NCBI GenBank assembly: GCA_040757575.1
Contig: JBFLXA010000001.1
Location: 248,001-312,000, forward strand
DNA from: PFJX01 sp040757575
GTDB lineage: Bacteria > Pseudomonadota > Gammaproteobacteria > Burkholderiales > Thiobacillaceae
Length of the DNA: 64,000 bases
Direction of reading: 5' to 3'
Of this stretch, positions 43,944 to 52,416 are shown piece by piece (position 1 is the stretch's first letter; each line of letters begins with the position of its first letter). The translations under genes and the position numbers were made by a program. The notes under the pieces were generated by a model, which searched no databases, was not told the DNA's origin, and saw nothing but the letters and a program-made list of their open reading frames with translations.

Positions 43944-45602
43944 TCAGAAGGCCCAGCGGACTTTCACCGAAGCTGTCTGGTTAAGGAAATCAGAGCGGTG
44001 CTCGGCATCGTAACGTGCCACCAGTTCCGCCCCACCCTCCAGCTGGTGGATCACCCCCAGGCCTGCACGGACCAGCCACGGGCTGGGATCCAGTCCCCGG
44101 GTGACGAAGGCCGCCCCCGGTGCACCTGCGTAGGCAGCGGTGATGCTGGCCCGCTCATTGAGCACATCGTAGCCCACGCCCAGGTTGGCAATCAGGGTGG
44201 AACGGGACGAAAGCGCATGGGCAAGCTTGCCGTCCACGGCCAGGATCAACTCATCGGTATGCCGGGAATCCACATCCAGGTTCAGGAGCCCTGCCCCTGT
44301 CTCGGTGTAGGACTCATCCCGAATCCAGGTGTAGTCGGCACGCACCGAGGGTGTAAAGGTCGTACCCGTGTTGACCGGGTAGACGCGGCCAATGCCAACG
44401 CCAACGTGGGCGGTCGTACTGTGGTAATCCGACTCGGCCACGGTAGAAGTAAAGGCGATGGTGCGTCGACCTTCGTTGTTGTTGCGGCCGAAATCCACCT
44501 GGAAATTCACCTCGGTACGGTCATCCAACGCATAACTGCCATAACCGACGAGCTGAAAGACTTCCACATCCGCTTGCTGGGGGGCAACGTTGGAATTTCC
44601 GTCAACATTGGCCTTTGCGTAGGCGAAGGCCAGGCCCAAACGGGTCGAAGACGAGCGGGCGAAATCCGCACCCAGGGCAAGACCCCAGGTATCTGCTTCA
44701 AAGCCGGACACGCCTTTGCGGTCATCCTGGTCCGCCCAGCTGCCAAAAGGCTTCATCCAGAACCTGGCATCTCCCATGAAATCGCCCCCGGCGGAGAGGC
44801 CCCGGTTCGATTCGATGCGCGCCTGGATCACCCGGTTAATGCCCGACAAGGCATTTCCGGCAGCGATCATGGATCCCCCTGTCAAAAGGGGCAGGGTCTG
44901 AGAAGCAGCATCGGAAATCTCATCGTCCGTACTCAGGCCGGCTCCCGTAAACAGTGCCAGCAAGCCCGGGGTGGCATCGATAACGGCGGCGCCCCCATAG
45001 GCGGGGGTATTTGCCAGTGTGGTGGAAGAGCCCAGCACGCTGATGCCGGCGGGCGGCGCGGCGCCGCCCACCCCGACCGGCTCGCCGTAGACGTAGAAAT
45101 CGATCGGCAGGGTGACCGGGGCACCAGCATTGTACGTGGTGATGACCACGTAGTAATCCGTCCCCCCGGTCAGGGTTTCCGTCATTTTTGGGCACAGACC
45201 GGCAATACCGCCACAGGTACCCATGACCACGCCCCCTGCTCCCAGGCCATCGCTGTCATCGTTCAGGGCAACGGCATTGGTACCAGGCGCCGCCGGGTTA
45301 TGGGCCCCCTGGTAAAGGATCAGCACGGTGTCATTGGGCGCGGAGGACATGCCGAAGGTATAGGCCCCGTTGGCCGATGGCGTGAACAACTGGGAGGCGA
45401 AGTTGTAGGTGGATCCGGCGCCCGTCAGTTGCCCCAAACCCGCCAAGGTTGGCGAGGTTATGGCGAACGTACCCGTACTCACGCCCGTCACACCGGTGTT
45501 TAAGGTAAATGTCGTTAGTGTGGGGGCTGCAACGGCCCCGGGGGCGACAAGGCCCGCCAGGATTGCAAAACCGACGGCAGCTGCGATTGGTGATTTTTTC
45601 AT
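43944..45602 (-). CDS. Autotransporter-domain outer-membrane protein
   Basis: 552 aa. Signal peptide (SPIAAAVGFAILAGLVAPGA), a Thr/Gly-rich passenger of about 170 residues resembling a secreted pre-peptidase-like beta-sandwich (GAYTFGMSSAPNDTVLILYQ; GTDYYVVITTYNAGAPVTLP), a linker, then a beta-barrel autotransporter domain of about 270 residues (FWMKPFGSWADQDDRKGVSG) ending in the required terminal aromatic (VRWAF). No protease motif is seen in the passenger. Probably surface-exposed; function unknown. Confidence 0.85.
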   Translation of the reverse strand: MKKSPIAAAVGFAILAGLVAPGAVAAPTLTTFTLNTGVTGVSTGTFAITSPTLAGLGQLTGAGSTYNFASQLFTPSANGAYTFGMSSAPNDTVLILYQGAHNPAAPGTNAVALNDDSDGLGAGGVVMGTCGGIAGLCPKMTETLTGGTDYYVVITTYNAGAPVTLPIDFYVYGEPVGVGGAAPPAGISVLGSSTTLANTPAYGGAAVIDATPGLLALFTGAGLSTDDEISDAASQTLPLLTGGSMIAAGNALSGINRVIQARIESNRGLSAGGDFMGDARFWMKPFGSWADQDDRKGVSGFEADTWGLALGADFARSSSTRLGLAFAYAKANVDGNSNVAPQQADVEVFQLVGYGSYALDDRTEVNFQVDFGRNNNEGRRTIAFTSTVAESDYHSTTAHVGVGIGRVYPVNTGTTFTPSVRADYTWIRDESYTETGAGLLNLDVDSRHTDELILAVDGKLAHALSSRSTLIANLGVGYDVLNERASITAAYAGAPGAAFVTRGLDPSPWLVRAGLGVIHQLEGGAELVARYDAEHRSDFLNQTASVKVRWAF

Positions 45603-45850
45603 GAAGAAACATCCTGTCCTGGTGAAGTCACTTCCGCCTGGAGTGTCAGGCAAAAGCGTTACTGCCACGCACAGGCGTTCCTTGGAGAAGATATCCCAGA
45701 ATCAGCGGCCTGAACATCGTGTCCTCGAATACCGGCCCCGGAATTTGTTTGGCATATCCGGGCGGCCTGGCCAAGCCTGCCTTCCCAGTTTCCCGGCAAG
45801 GCCACGATCCTGCACATCTGCGTCGGCAGGCGCCTGTCTGGGGCCTGCCT

Positions 45851-45859
45851 TGGTAGAAT
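45851..45859 (+). promoter_or_regulatory. Extended -10 promoter ahead of hldD
   Basis: TG-G-TAGAAT (45851-45859) sits about 30 bp before the hldD ATG. No good -35 hexamer. The gap 45603-45888 otherwise shows no gene or repeat. Confidence 0.5.
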
Positions 45860-45888
45860 CCTGACCTCCCAGTCTCCAACCGGCACCC

Positions 45889-46872
45889 ATGATCATCATT
45901 ACCGGCGGCGCAGGCATGATCGGCAGCATGATCGCCTGGCATTTCAATACCCAATCCCAGCGGGACGACCTGGTGCTGGTGGACCGCATTCTGGAGGCGG
46001 ACCAGTGGCAGAACTACTGCCGCCGGGACATCGTCGAGTACCTGGACAAGGATGAGCTAATGCCCTGGCTGGAGGCACGCCCGGGCCTGAAAGTGGATGC
46101 CGTCATTCACATGGGGGCCATCAGTGCCACCACGGAACGGGATTTCGGCCTGCTACTGGAAAACAATATCCGCTACAGCCAGCGGCTGTGGGCCTGGTGT
46201 GCGACAAACGACGTGCCTTATCTGTATGCCAGTTCCGCCGCCACTTATGGTGGAGGGGAAATGGGTTATGCCGATACCCATGAAAACGCCGGTTTCCGGC
46301 CCCTGAACGGCTATGGTTTCTCCAAGCAGTTCTTTGACCGCTGGGCCTTGCGCCAGGCTGCGGAAGGCCAGCCCACGCCCCCGGCCTGGTACGGCTTCAA
46401 GTTCTTCAACGTCTATGGCCCCAACGAATACCACAAGGGGCGCATGGCCAGCGTGGTCTACCACACCTTCAACCAGACCCGGGCTAGCGGGGGGATGAAG
46501 CTGTTCCGCAGCCACCGGGAAGGCTATGCCGACGGCATGCAGATGCGGGATTTTGTCTACGTGAAGGATGCCGCCGCCGTGCTGGCCCATTTTGTCGATC
46601 ACCGGCCGGCTTCCGGCCTGTACAACATCGGCACAGGCAAGGCCCGGGCCTTTCTCGACCTGGCCCGGGCTACCCAGACCAGCATGGGCCTGGCGCCGAA
46701 TATCGAATTCATCGACATGCCGGCAGACCTCCAGGGCAAGTACCAGTATTTCACCGAGGCGGACATGGGCAAGCTCCGCGCCGCCGGCTATACCCGCCCC
46801 TTCACAGAACTGGAGGACGGAGTGCGGGATTACGTGCAGGGCTACCTGATGCACGACGACCCCTATTGCTGA
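45889..46872 (+). CDS. hldD: ADP-L-glycero-D-manno-heptose 6-epimerase
   Basis: 327 aa. Converts ADP-D-glycero- to ADP-L-glycero-heptose for the LPS inner core. NADP-binding IITGGAGMIGSMIAWHFN, HMGAISATTERD, the SSAATYGGG region and the catalytic tyrosine/lysine pair NGYGFSKQ are present. hldE follows after 7 bp, so the two enzymes of the pathway are made together. Confidence 0.97.
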   Translation: MIIITGGAGMIGSMIAWHFNTQSQRDDLVLVDRILEADQWQNYCRRDIVEYLDKDELMPWLEARPGLKVDAVIHMGAISATTERDFGLLLENNIRYSQRLWAWCATNDVPYLYASSAATYGGGEMGYADTHENAGFRPLNGYGFSKQFFDRWALRQAAEGQPTPPAWYGFKFFNVYGPNEYHKGRMASVVYHTFNQTRASGGMKLFRSHREGYADGMQMRDFVYVKDAAAVLAHFVDHRPASGLYNIGTGKARAFLDLARATQTSMGLAPNIEFIDMPADLQGKYQYFTEADMGKLRAAGYTRPFTELEDGVRDYVQGYLMHDDPYC

Positions 46873-46879
46873 GCACCCC

Positions 46880-48388
46880 ATGGACATTTTCAACCATTGC
46901 GTTTCCGGCCACCAGGCCATGATCGACCTGGTTCGCGCCGGCTTTGCCGGGCCGGACGGACAGGCCCCCACTGTCCTGGTGGTGGGCGACCTGATGCTGG
47001 ACCGTTATCTGTGGGGGGATGTGGAACGCATCTCCCCGGAAGCCCCCGTGCCCGTGGTGCGCCTGAACCGGGAAACGGAGCGCCTGGGGGGCGCCGGCAA
47101 TGTGGCGGCCAACCTGGCGGGGCTGGGCATCCGGGCCCGGCTGGCGGGCTTCATCGGCGACGATGCCAACGGCGACCGCCTGCTGCGCTTGTTTGCCGAA
47201 TCCGGCATCGACGTGGCCGGCCTGACCCGGAGCCGGGAGCGGGGCACCATCGCCAAAACCCGGGTGATCGGCGGCCATCAGCAGATGCTGCGCCTGGACC
47301 GGGAAGACAACGCCCCCTATCCCGATGCGGACCAGGCGGACCTGGCCGGTCGGGTGCTGGGCCTGTTGCAGGAGGCCCCGCCGGCCGCCGTGATCCTGTC
47401 TGATTACGCCAAGGGCGTGCTGGGCAGGGACCTCTGCCGGCAGGTCATCGACACCGCCCGCAGCCGGGGCATCCCGGTGCTGGTGGACCCCAAGGGCCGG
47501 GACTACGGCAAATACCGGGGCGCCACCACCCTCACCCCCAACAAGAAGGAAACCGCCGAGATCTGCGGGGTGCCCACCCGGGACACGGAGGCCCTGCTGG
47601 CGGCGGCGGCCCGCCTGGGCCAGGAACTGGAACTGGATTTCATGACCGTCACCCGGGGGGAGGAAGGCATTTCCCTCATCGACGGCGAAGGCGTGACCCA
47701 CCTGCCAGCCACGGCCCGCCAGGTATTCGACGTGTCCGGCGCCGGCGACACGGTCATCGCCACCCTGGCGGCGGGCCTGCTTGCGGGCTTGTCCCGGCCA
47801 GACTCTGCCCACCTGGCCAATCTGGCGGCGGGCATCGTGGTAGGCCAGGTGGGCACGGTGCCCATCCAGCGGGACGAGTTGCTCCATGCCCTGGAAGTGG
47901 AAGATGCGGTGGAACAGGCGGACAAGGTCTGCGGCCCGGATGTGCTGTTGCGCCGGGCCCAGGCCTGGCGGCGCCAGGGAGCCCGCATCGTGTTCACCAA
48001 CGGTTGCTTCGACCTGCTCCATGCCGGCCACGTGACCTATCTGGAGCGGGCCCGCCAGCAGGGGGACCGCCTGGTGGTGGGCCTCAACACAGACCGTTCC
48101 GTACGCGCCCTGAAGGGCCCAAGCCGGCCGGTGATCCAGGAACACGACCGGGCCCGGGTGCTGGCGGCCCTGGAGTCCGTGGACGCGGTGGTGCTGTTCG
48201 ACGAAGACACCCCCATCGAACTGATCCGCGCCCTGCGGCCCGACGTGCTGGTCAAGGGCAGCGACTACACCGAGGCCCAGGTGGTGGGTGCAGAAGATGT
48301 AAAAAGTTGGGGGGGCCGGGTGGCCCTGATCGATTTCCTGCCCGGGCGCAGTTCCACCACCATCCTGAACCGCATCACGGGGGAATGA
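46880..48388 (+). CDS. hldE: Bifunctional heptose 7-phosphate kinase / heptose 1-phosphate adenylyltransferase
   Basis: 502 aa, a fused HldE. The N-terminal ribokinase-like domain (about 1-340) has LVVGDLMLDRYLWGDVERIS, RLGGAGNVAANLAGLG and DVSGAGDTVIATLAAGL. The C-terminal nucleotidyltransferase (about 350-502) has FTNGCFDLLHAGHVTYLERA with HxGH. Many betaproteobacteria encode the two halves separately, so the fusion is worth noting. It converges on hdrB. Confidence 0.96.
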   Translation: MDIFNHCVSGHQAMIDLVRAGFAGPDGQAPTVLVVGDLMLDRYLWGDVERISPEAPVPVVRLNRETERLGGAGNVAANLAGLGIRARLAGFIGDDANGDRLLRLFAESGIDVAGLTRSRERGTIAKTRVIGGHQQMLRLDREDNAPYPDADQADLAGRVLGLLQEAPPAAVILSDYAKGVLGRDLCRQVIDTARSRGIPVLVDPKGRDYGKYRGATTLTPNKKETAEICGVPTRDTEALLAAAARLGQELELDFMTVTRGEEGISLIDGEGVTHLPATARQVFDVSGAGDTVIATLAAGLLAGLSRPDSAHLANLAAGIVVGQVGTVPIQRDELLHALEVEDAVEQADKVCGPDVLLRRAQAWRRQGARIVFTNGCFDLLHAGHVTYLERARQQGDRLVVGLNTDRSVRALKGPSRPVIQEHDRARVLAALESVDAVVLFDEDTPIELIRALRPDVLVKGSDYTEAQVVGAEDVKSWGGRVALIDFLPGRSSTTILNRITGE

Positions 48389-48540
48389 AGGGTGCCTGAC
48401 CCGGCACCTGTGGCCTGAATTGCCAACGCTGCGCGTAGACCGGATCTGGAGCCTTCGATCAATAACTCTTGGCCGCTGCAAGTCAGGATTTTTCAGGTAG
48501 ACACCCAAGGCATCGTTGCAGCCAACACCTATGTTGAAGC

Positions 48541-48568
48541 AAAAAAACGGGCGCCCGAGCGCCCGTTT
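48541..48568 (-). terminator. Rho-independent terminator of the qmo-hdr operon
   Basis: Perfect 10-bp arms AAACGGGCGC (48545-48554) and GCGCCCGTTT (48559-48568) with a 4-base loop. On the minus strand it runs into a T-tract (A7 at 48541-48547), 23 bp after the hdrB stop. Confidence 0.88.
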
Positions 48569-48590
48569 CAGTTTGCAGCGGATACCAAGC

Positions 48591-49487
48591 TTACTTGCCA
48601 GCGAACTCTTCCAGCTTCCGTGCCCGGATCACGTTGCCGTTGAGGCCCGCTTCCTTGGCGGAACCGCCGTAGGCCAGGGTCATCAACTGGCTGTAGTACA
48701 GCACCGGCATGTTGAACTTGGTGCCGTACTTCTTGTTGATCTGGCCCTGGTAGACCTCGGTGTTGGCCTGGCACAGGGGGCAGGGGGTCACCAGCATCTC
48801 GGCGCCACTGTCGTAGGCGGCTTCGATGATGTCCTTGATCTGGGCCTGGGCCTTTTCCGGTTCGGAGAAGGCCAGGGCGCCGCCGCAGCAGGTCACCTTC
48901 TGGTCGTACTTGGTGGCTTCGCCGCCCACGGACTCGATCAGCTTGTCCAGATACAGGGGGTTCTCGAAGGACTCACCGGCAATGCCGAAGGGCCGGTTGG
49001 TCTGGCAGCCCACGTAGCCGGCGAACTTCATGCCGTCCAGGGGCTTTTTCACCGGCTTCTTCAGCTCGTCATAGCCCAGGTCTTCGATGAGCACTTCCAC
49101 CATGTGGCGGATCTCGGGGATGACCTTGATCTGCAGGCCGGCCTCTTTCAGGGCGGTCTGGGTGTCGGCCATGAGCTTGTCGTTGTGCTCCAGGCGTTCC
49201 TTGGATTCCCGGGAACCCAGCCAGCAGGCGGCGCAGGTGGCGACGATGTCCTGGCCCGGCAGGTTGGTCTCGGCCAGGGCGAAGTTGCGGGCGTTCATGG
49301 CGATGCGGGGCAGCTCGCCGGATTCAGCGTAGCTGACGGAGGCGCCGCAGCAGTTCCAGTCCGGAATCTCGGTCATCTTGATGTCCAGGGTCTTGCACAT
49401 GGACTCGACGGAAACCAGGTAGTTGGAGGCCGAAGCGCCCTTCTGGGAGGAGCAGCCGGGGTAGAAAGCGTATTCCTTGCGTGCCAT
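48591..49487 (-). CDS. hdrB: HdrB-like heterodisulfide reductase subunit
   Basis: 298 aa with two complete CCG domains: Cys12, Cys46-Cys47, Cys85, Cys88 and Cys161, Cys200-Cys201, Cys236, Cys239. Each has the CX31-39CCX34-38CxxC spacing that binds the unusual cubane clusters seen in methanogen HdrB. No membrane segment. It lies 6 bp behind hdrC with an AAGGAG site. In the expected complex it would be the terminal electron-accepting or donating site; the substrate (disulfide, quinone or sulfur carrier) is not known. Confidence 0.93.
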   Translation of the reverse strand: MARKEYAFYPGCSSQKGASASNYLVSVESMCKTLDIKMTEIPDWNCCGASVSYAESGELPRIAMNARNFALAETNLPGQDIVATCAACWLGSRESKERLEHNDKLMADTQTALKEAGLQIKVIPEIRHMVEVLIEDLGYDELKKPVKKPLDGMKFAGYVGCQTNRPFGIAGESFENPLYLDKLIESVGGEATKYDQKVTCCGGALAFSEPEKAQAQIKDIIEAAYDSGAEMLVTPCPLCQANTEVYQGQINKKYGTKFNMPVLYYSQLMTLAYGGSAKEAGLNGNVIRARKLEEFAGK

Positions 49488-49493
49488 GTCTGA

Positions 49494-50144
49494 TTACTCC
49501 TTGCCCTTGGCAGCTTTGTTCTTGGCTTCCAGCTCTTCAGCCTTGGCCAGCATGGCGTGAATGCCCTTGACGTCCTTGCACTTGTGACCCATGCCCAGGG
49601 CTTCCAGGGGGTTCAGGCGGCCGGCCTTGACCAGGCCCAGGGCTTCCTTCTGCATCTCCATGCCCTTCTTGATGCCGGCGCCGATGCCGTCCTTGAAGTA
49701 CAGGCTCTGGGTGAGCTGCACTTCGTTGACCCGGCCGTACTTGGTGGCGTTGGTCCAGAAGGTCTTGGACAGGTGCATGGTGGGCTGATTCTTGGGGGCC
49801 CGGCCGATGCGGTAGGCGTATTCGGCGATGCCGTGCATGACGTGGGTGACGGGCACCTTGCGGGGGCAACGCACGTAGCAGTTGTAGCAGGACGTGCACA
49901 TGTACATGCCGTTGGAGTTCAGCACTTCCTCGCGCTTGCCAGCGCGGATCAGCATGAAGATCTCCTGGGGCGGGTGGTCCCAGCCGGAGTGGAAGTTGGT
50001 GGGGCAGGAGCCGGAGCACAGGCCGCACTGCATGCACATCTTCACCCACTCGCCCATCTCGGCCTGCTCTTCAATCTCCTTGAGGAAATTGTTCTTGTAG
50101 CGGTCGGCCATTTCGGCGTTGAGAGTCGGTTTCTTGTCGCTCAT
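49494..50144 (-). CDS. hdrC: HdrC-like iron-sulfur subunit
   Basis: 216 aa. Two [4Fe-4S] motifs: CMQCGLCSGSCP (Cys37, 40, 43, 47) and CTSCYNCYVRCP (Cys83, 86, 89, 93), then a helical C-terminus with a lysine-rich tail. No haem-binding membrane domain of the QmoC or HdrE type is attached. It links the flavin/Fe-S subunits QmoAB to HdrB. Good ribosome site AAGGAG; 11-bp gap from qmoB. Confidence 0.93.
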   Translation of the reverse strand: MSDKKPTLNAEMADRYKNNFLKEIEEQAEMGEWVKMCMQCGLCSGSCPTNFHSGWDHPPQEIFMLIRAGKREEVLNSNGMYMCTSCYNCYVRCPRKVPVTHVMHGIAEYAYRIGRAPKNQPTMHLSKTFWTNATKYGRVNEVQLTQSLYFKDGIGAGIKKGMEMQKEALGLVKAGRLNPLEALGMGHKCKDVKGIHAMLAKAEELEAKNKAAKGKE

Positions 50145-50155
50145 CGATCTTCTCC

Positions 50156-52411
50156 TTACAGACCCTTGAAGGGCGACGGGCCCATGGCCTTGATCTGTTC
50201 CGCGTAGGCGTTGATCTTGCCGGGCAGGGTGGCCATGTCGGTGATGGCCACTTCCAGGTCCATCAGGCGGTCGATCTCAAGGTTCATGCCCTTGAGGGTG
50301 TCGTACACCTTGGACATACGGTAGCGGCCCAGTTCGGAACCCTTCACGAAGTGACACTGGTAGTCCTCGCCGTGCTTGCAGCCCATGAGCATGACGCCGT
50401 CATAGCCGCCGTTCAGTGCGTCGGTGATCCAGATGGTGTTCACGGAACCCAGGCAGCGCACCGGGATCACCCGCACGAAGGGGTCGTAGGCACTGCGGTT
50501 CATGCCAGCCATGTCCAGGGCGGGATAGGCGTCGTTCTCGCAGGCCAGCACCAGGATGCGGGGCTTCTCGGAGAACTCGTCCGGCACGTCCACGGCCTTG
50601 ATCTGGGCGCCCACGGTGTTCACCGAGTAGTTCTCGAAGGAGATCACCCGCACCGGGCAGGCGCCCATGCAGGTACCGCAACGGCGACAGCGGGACTCGT
50701 TGAACAGGGGGAAGCGCTTCTCGTCTTCGTCGATGGCGCCGAAGGGGCATTCCACCGTGCAGCGCTTGCACTGGGTGCAGCCTTCCAGACGGGCGGTGGG
50801 GAAGGACAGGTCCCCTGCCCGGGGATGGGCAGCCTTGCCCAGGCCGGCGTTTTCCACCGCCTGGATGGCCTTCATGGCTGCGCCCGTGGCGTCTTCCACC
50901 GCCTGGGCGATGTCCATGGGACGGCGCACCGGGCCGGCGGCATAGATGGCCGTGCGGCGGGTTTCGTAGGGGAAGCAGATGAAGTGGCTGTCGTTGAAGC
51001 CGTGCTTGAAGTGGGGGATGTCCGGGCCCTGGCGGTAATCCAGGTTGAGCACGGACTTGTCCATCATGGCCACCACCTTGGCGGTTTCTTCCGCACCACC
51101 GCCCTCAGCGGCGCGCTTGGCGTCGGCCAGGGCTTCCAGCTCGGGGCCGGAGTTGGGCACGGAGCCGGTGGCCAGCACCACCAGGTCGGCATCGGCCGTG
51201 GTGTCTTCGTTCAGGATCAGATCCTTGAACTTGACGGTGCAGGTGTTGCCGTTGGCGGTCACTTCGGAGACCACGCCCTTGGAGAAGATCACGCCCCGGT
51301 TCTGGGCGGAACGGTAGAAGTCCTCGCCGTTGCCGGGGGTGCGCAGGTCGGTGAACAGCACCACGGTATCCACGTCCGGGTTGCTGTCCTTGAAGTAGGT
51401 GGCCTGCTTGATGCTGACGTTGCAGCAGTAGCCGGAGCAGTACTGCAGGTGCTCGCCGGAGCTGTCCCGCTGGCCGGCGCACTGCACGAACACCACGGAT
51501 TTAACCGGCTGGCCGTCGGAAGGCCGGCAGATGGGCTTGCCGGCGGCGGCGGCTTCCCGGGCCAGGACTTCCAGACCGGCCTGGTCCACCACGTTGGGGG
51601 ACTTGCCGTAGCCCAGGTGGGGCAGCTTGTTGCCGTCGTAGAGGGAGAAGCCGGTGGCCTGGATGATGGAGCCCACGTCCTCGGCCACGGTGGGGCCGCT
51701 CTCGATGGCGATCTCGGCCTTGAAGCGGCCGGGGGCGCCGGAGGTCTTGGCGATGGTGGCGTTCAGGTAGACCTTGATGTTGGCGTCCGCATCGATGCGG
51801 GCCACCATGTCGGCCACGCCGGTGTCTTCGGCGGACTTGAAGGGCTCCCGGGTGGGCACGCGCTTGTGCATCTTGGCTGCCCAGCCGCCCAGGGCGCCGG
51901 ATTTCTCCACCAGCACCACCTTGTAGCCGGTCTTGGACGCTTCCAGGGCGGCCGTCATGCCGGAGATGCCGCCACCGACCACGAGGATGGTCTTGATGGT
52001 GCCGGTCTTCTGGTTGCCGGCGGGCACCTGCATGGCCTTCACTTCGGCGCACATCATGCGCACGTAGTCCTCGGCCATTTCCTGGGTGGTTTCCCGGGCG
52101 TCATCGGTGTCGGGACGAATCCAGATCACGCCTTCCCGCAGGTTGCCCCGGGAAAGGGCCACGGTGGGGAAGTTGAAGGCCTCGGTCTTGGCCCGGCGGG
52201 AGCAGGCGCCCAGGGCCACGTGGGTGACGCCTTCGTTGTCGATGTCGTTCTTGATCATTGCCACGCCTTCGGCGGAGCAGAGGAAGTCGTGCTCCCGCAC
52301 GACGGCCATCTTGCCTTCCTTGGTGGCGACCTTGACCAGGGCGGCGGTGTCCAGGCGGTTGCCCAGCTCGCAGCCCTTGCAGATGTATGCAGCAGTTTTC
52401 GTTTCAGCCAT
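50156..52411 (-). CDS. qmoB: QmoB-like (HdrA/MvhD-type) flavin iron-sulfur protein
   Basis: 751 aa. An N-terminal Cys motif (YICKGCELG), FAD-binding GGGISGMTAAL (from residue 146), a cysteine-rich HdrA segment (YCSGYCCNVSIKQ), two [4Fe-4S] motifs (Cys545/548/551/555 and Cys575/578/581/585), and a C-terminal MvhD-like domain (about 618-700, GCKHGEDYQCHF). HdrA core plus MvhD tail is the QmoB architecture. Start at the ATG, 5 bp after the qmoA stop, not the TTG three codons earlier. Confidence 0.93.
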   Translation of the reverse strand: MAETKTAAYICKGCELGNRLDTAALVKVATKEGKMAVVREHDFLCSAEGVAMIKNDIDNEGVTHVALGACSRRAKTEAFNFPTVALSRGNLREGVIWIRPDTDDARETTQEMAEDYVRMMCAEVKAMQVPAGNQKTGTIKTILVVGGGISGMTAALEASKTGYKVVLVEKSGALGGWAAKMHKRVPTREPFKSAEDTGVADMVARIDADANIKVYLNATIAKTSGAPGRFKAEIAIESGPTVAEDVGSIIQATGFSLYDGNKLPHLGYGKSPNVVDQAGLEVLAREAAAAGKPICRPSDGQPVKSVVFVQCAGQRDSSGEHLQYCSGYCCNVSIKQATYFKDSNPDVDTVVLFTDLRTPGNGEDFYRSAQNRGVIFSKGVVSEVTANGNTCTVKFKDLILNEDTTADADLVVLATGSVPNSGPELEALADAKRAAEGGGAEETAKVVAMMDKSVLNLDYRQGPDIPHFKHGFNDSHFICFPYETRRTAIYAAGPVRRPMDIAQAVEDATGAAMKAIQAVENAGLGKAAHPRAGDLSFPTARLEGCTQCKRCTVECPFGAIDEDEKRFPLFNESRCRRCGTCMGACPVRVISFENYSVNTVGAQIKAVDVPDEFSEKPRILVLACENDAYPALDMAGMNRSAYDPFVRVIPVRCLGSVNTIWITDALNGGYDGVMLMGCKHGEDYQCHFVKGSELGRYRMSKVYDTLKGMNLEIDRLMDLEVAITDMATLPGKINAYAEQIKAMGPSPFKGL

Positions 52412-52416
52412 TTCTC

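Noticed and set aside
45646..45954. 102-aa minus-strand frame over the hldD leader
   Set aside because: It overlaps the hldD start and promoter, has no ribosome site and no recognisable pattern.
48391..48408. GGTGCC/GGCACC hairpin just after hldE
   Set aside because: Only a 6-bp stem with no T-tract, so too weak to call a terminator.
48415..48600. Possible gene remnant after hldE (frame reading QVRIFQVDTQGIVAANTYVEA)
   Set aside because: The translation looks protein-like, but there is no plausible start codon, no ribosome site, and it runs through the hdrB terminator. I could not tell a decayed fragment from chance.
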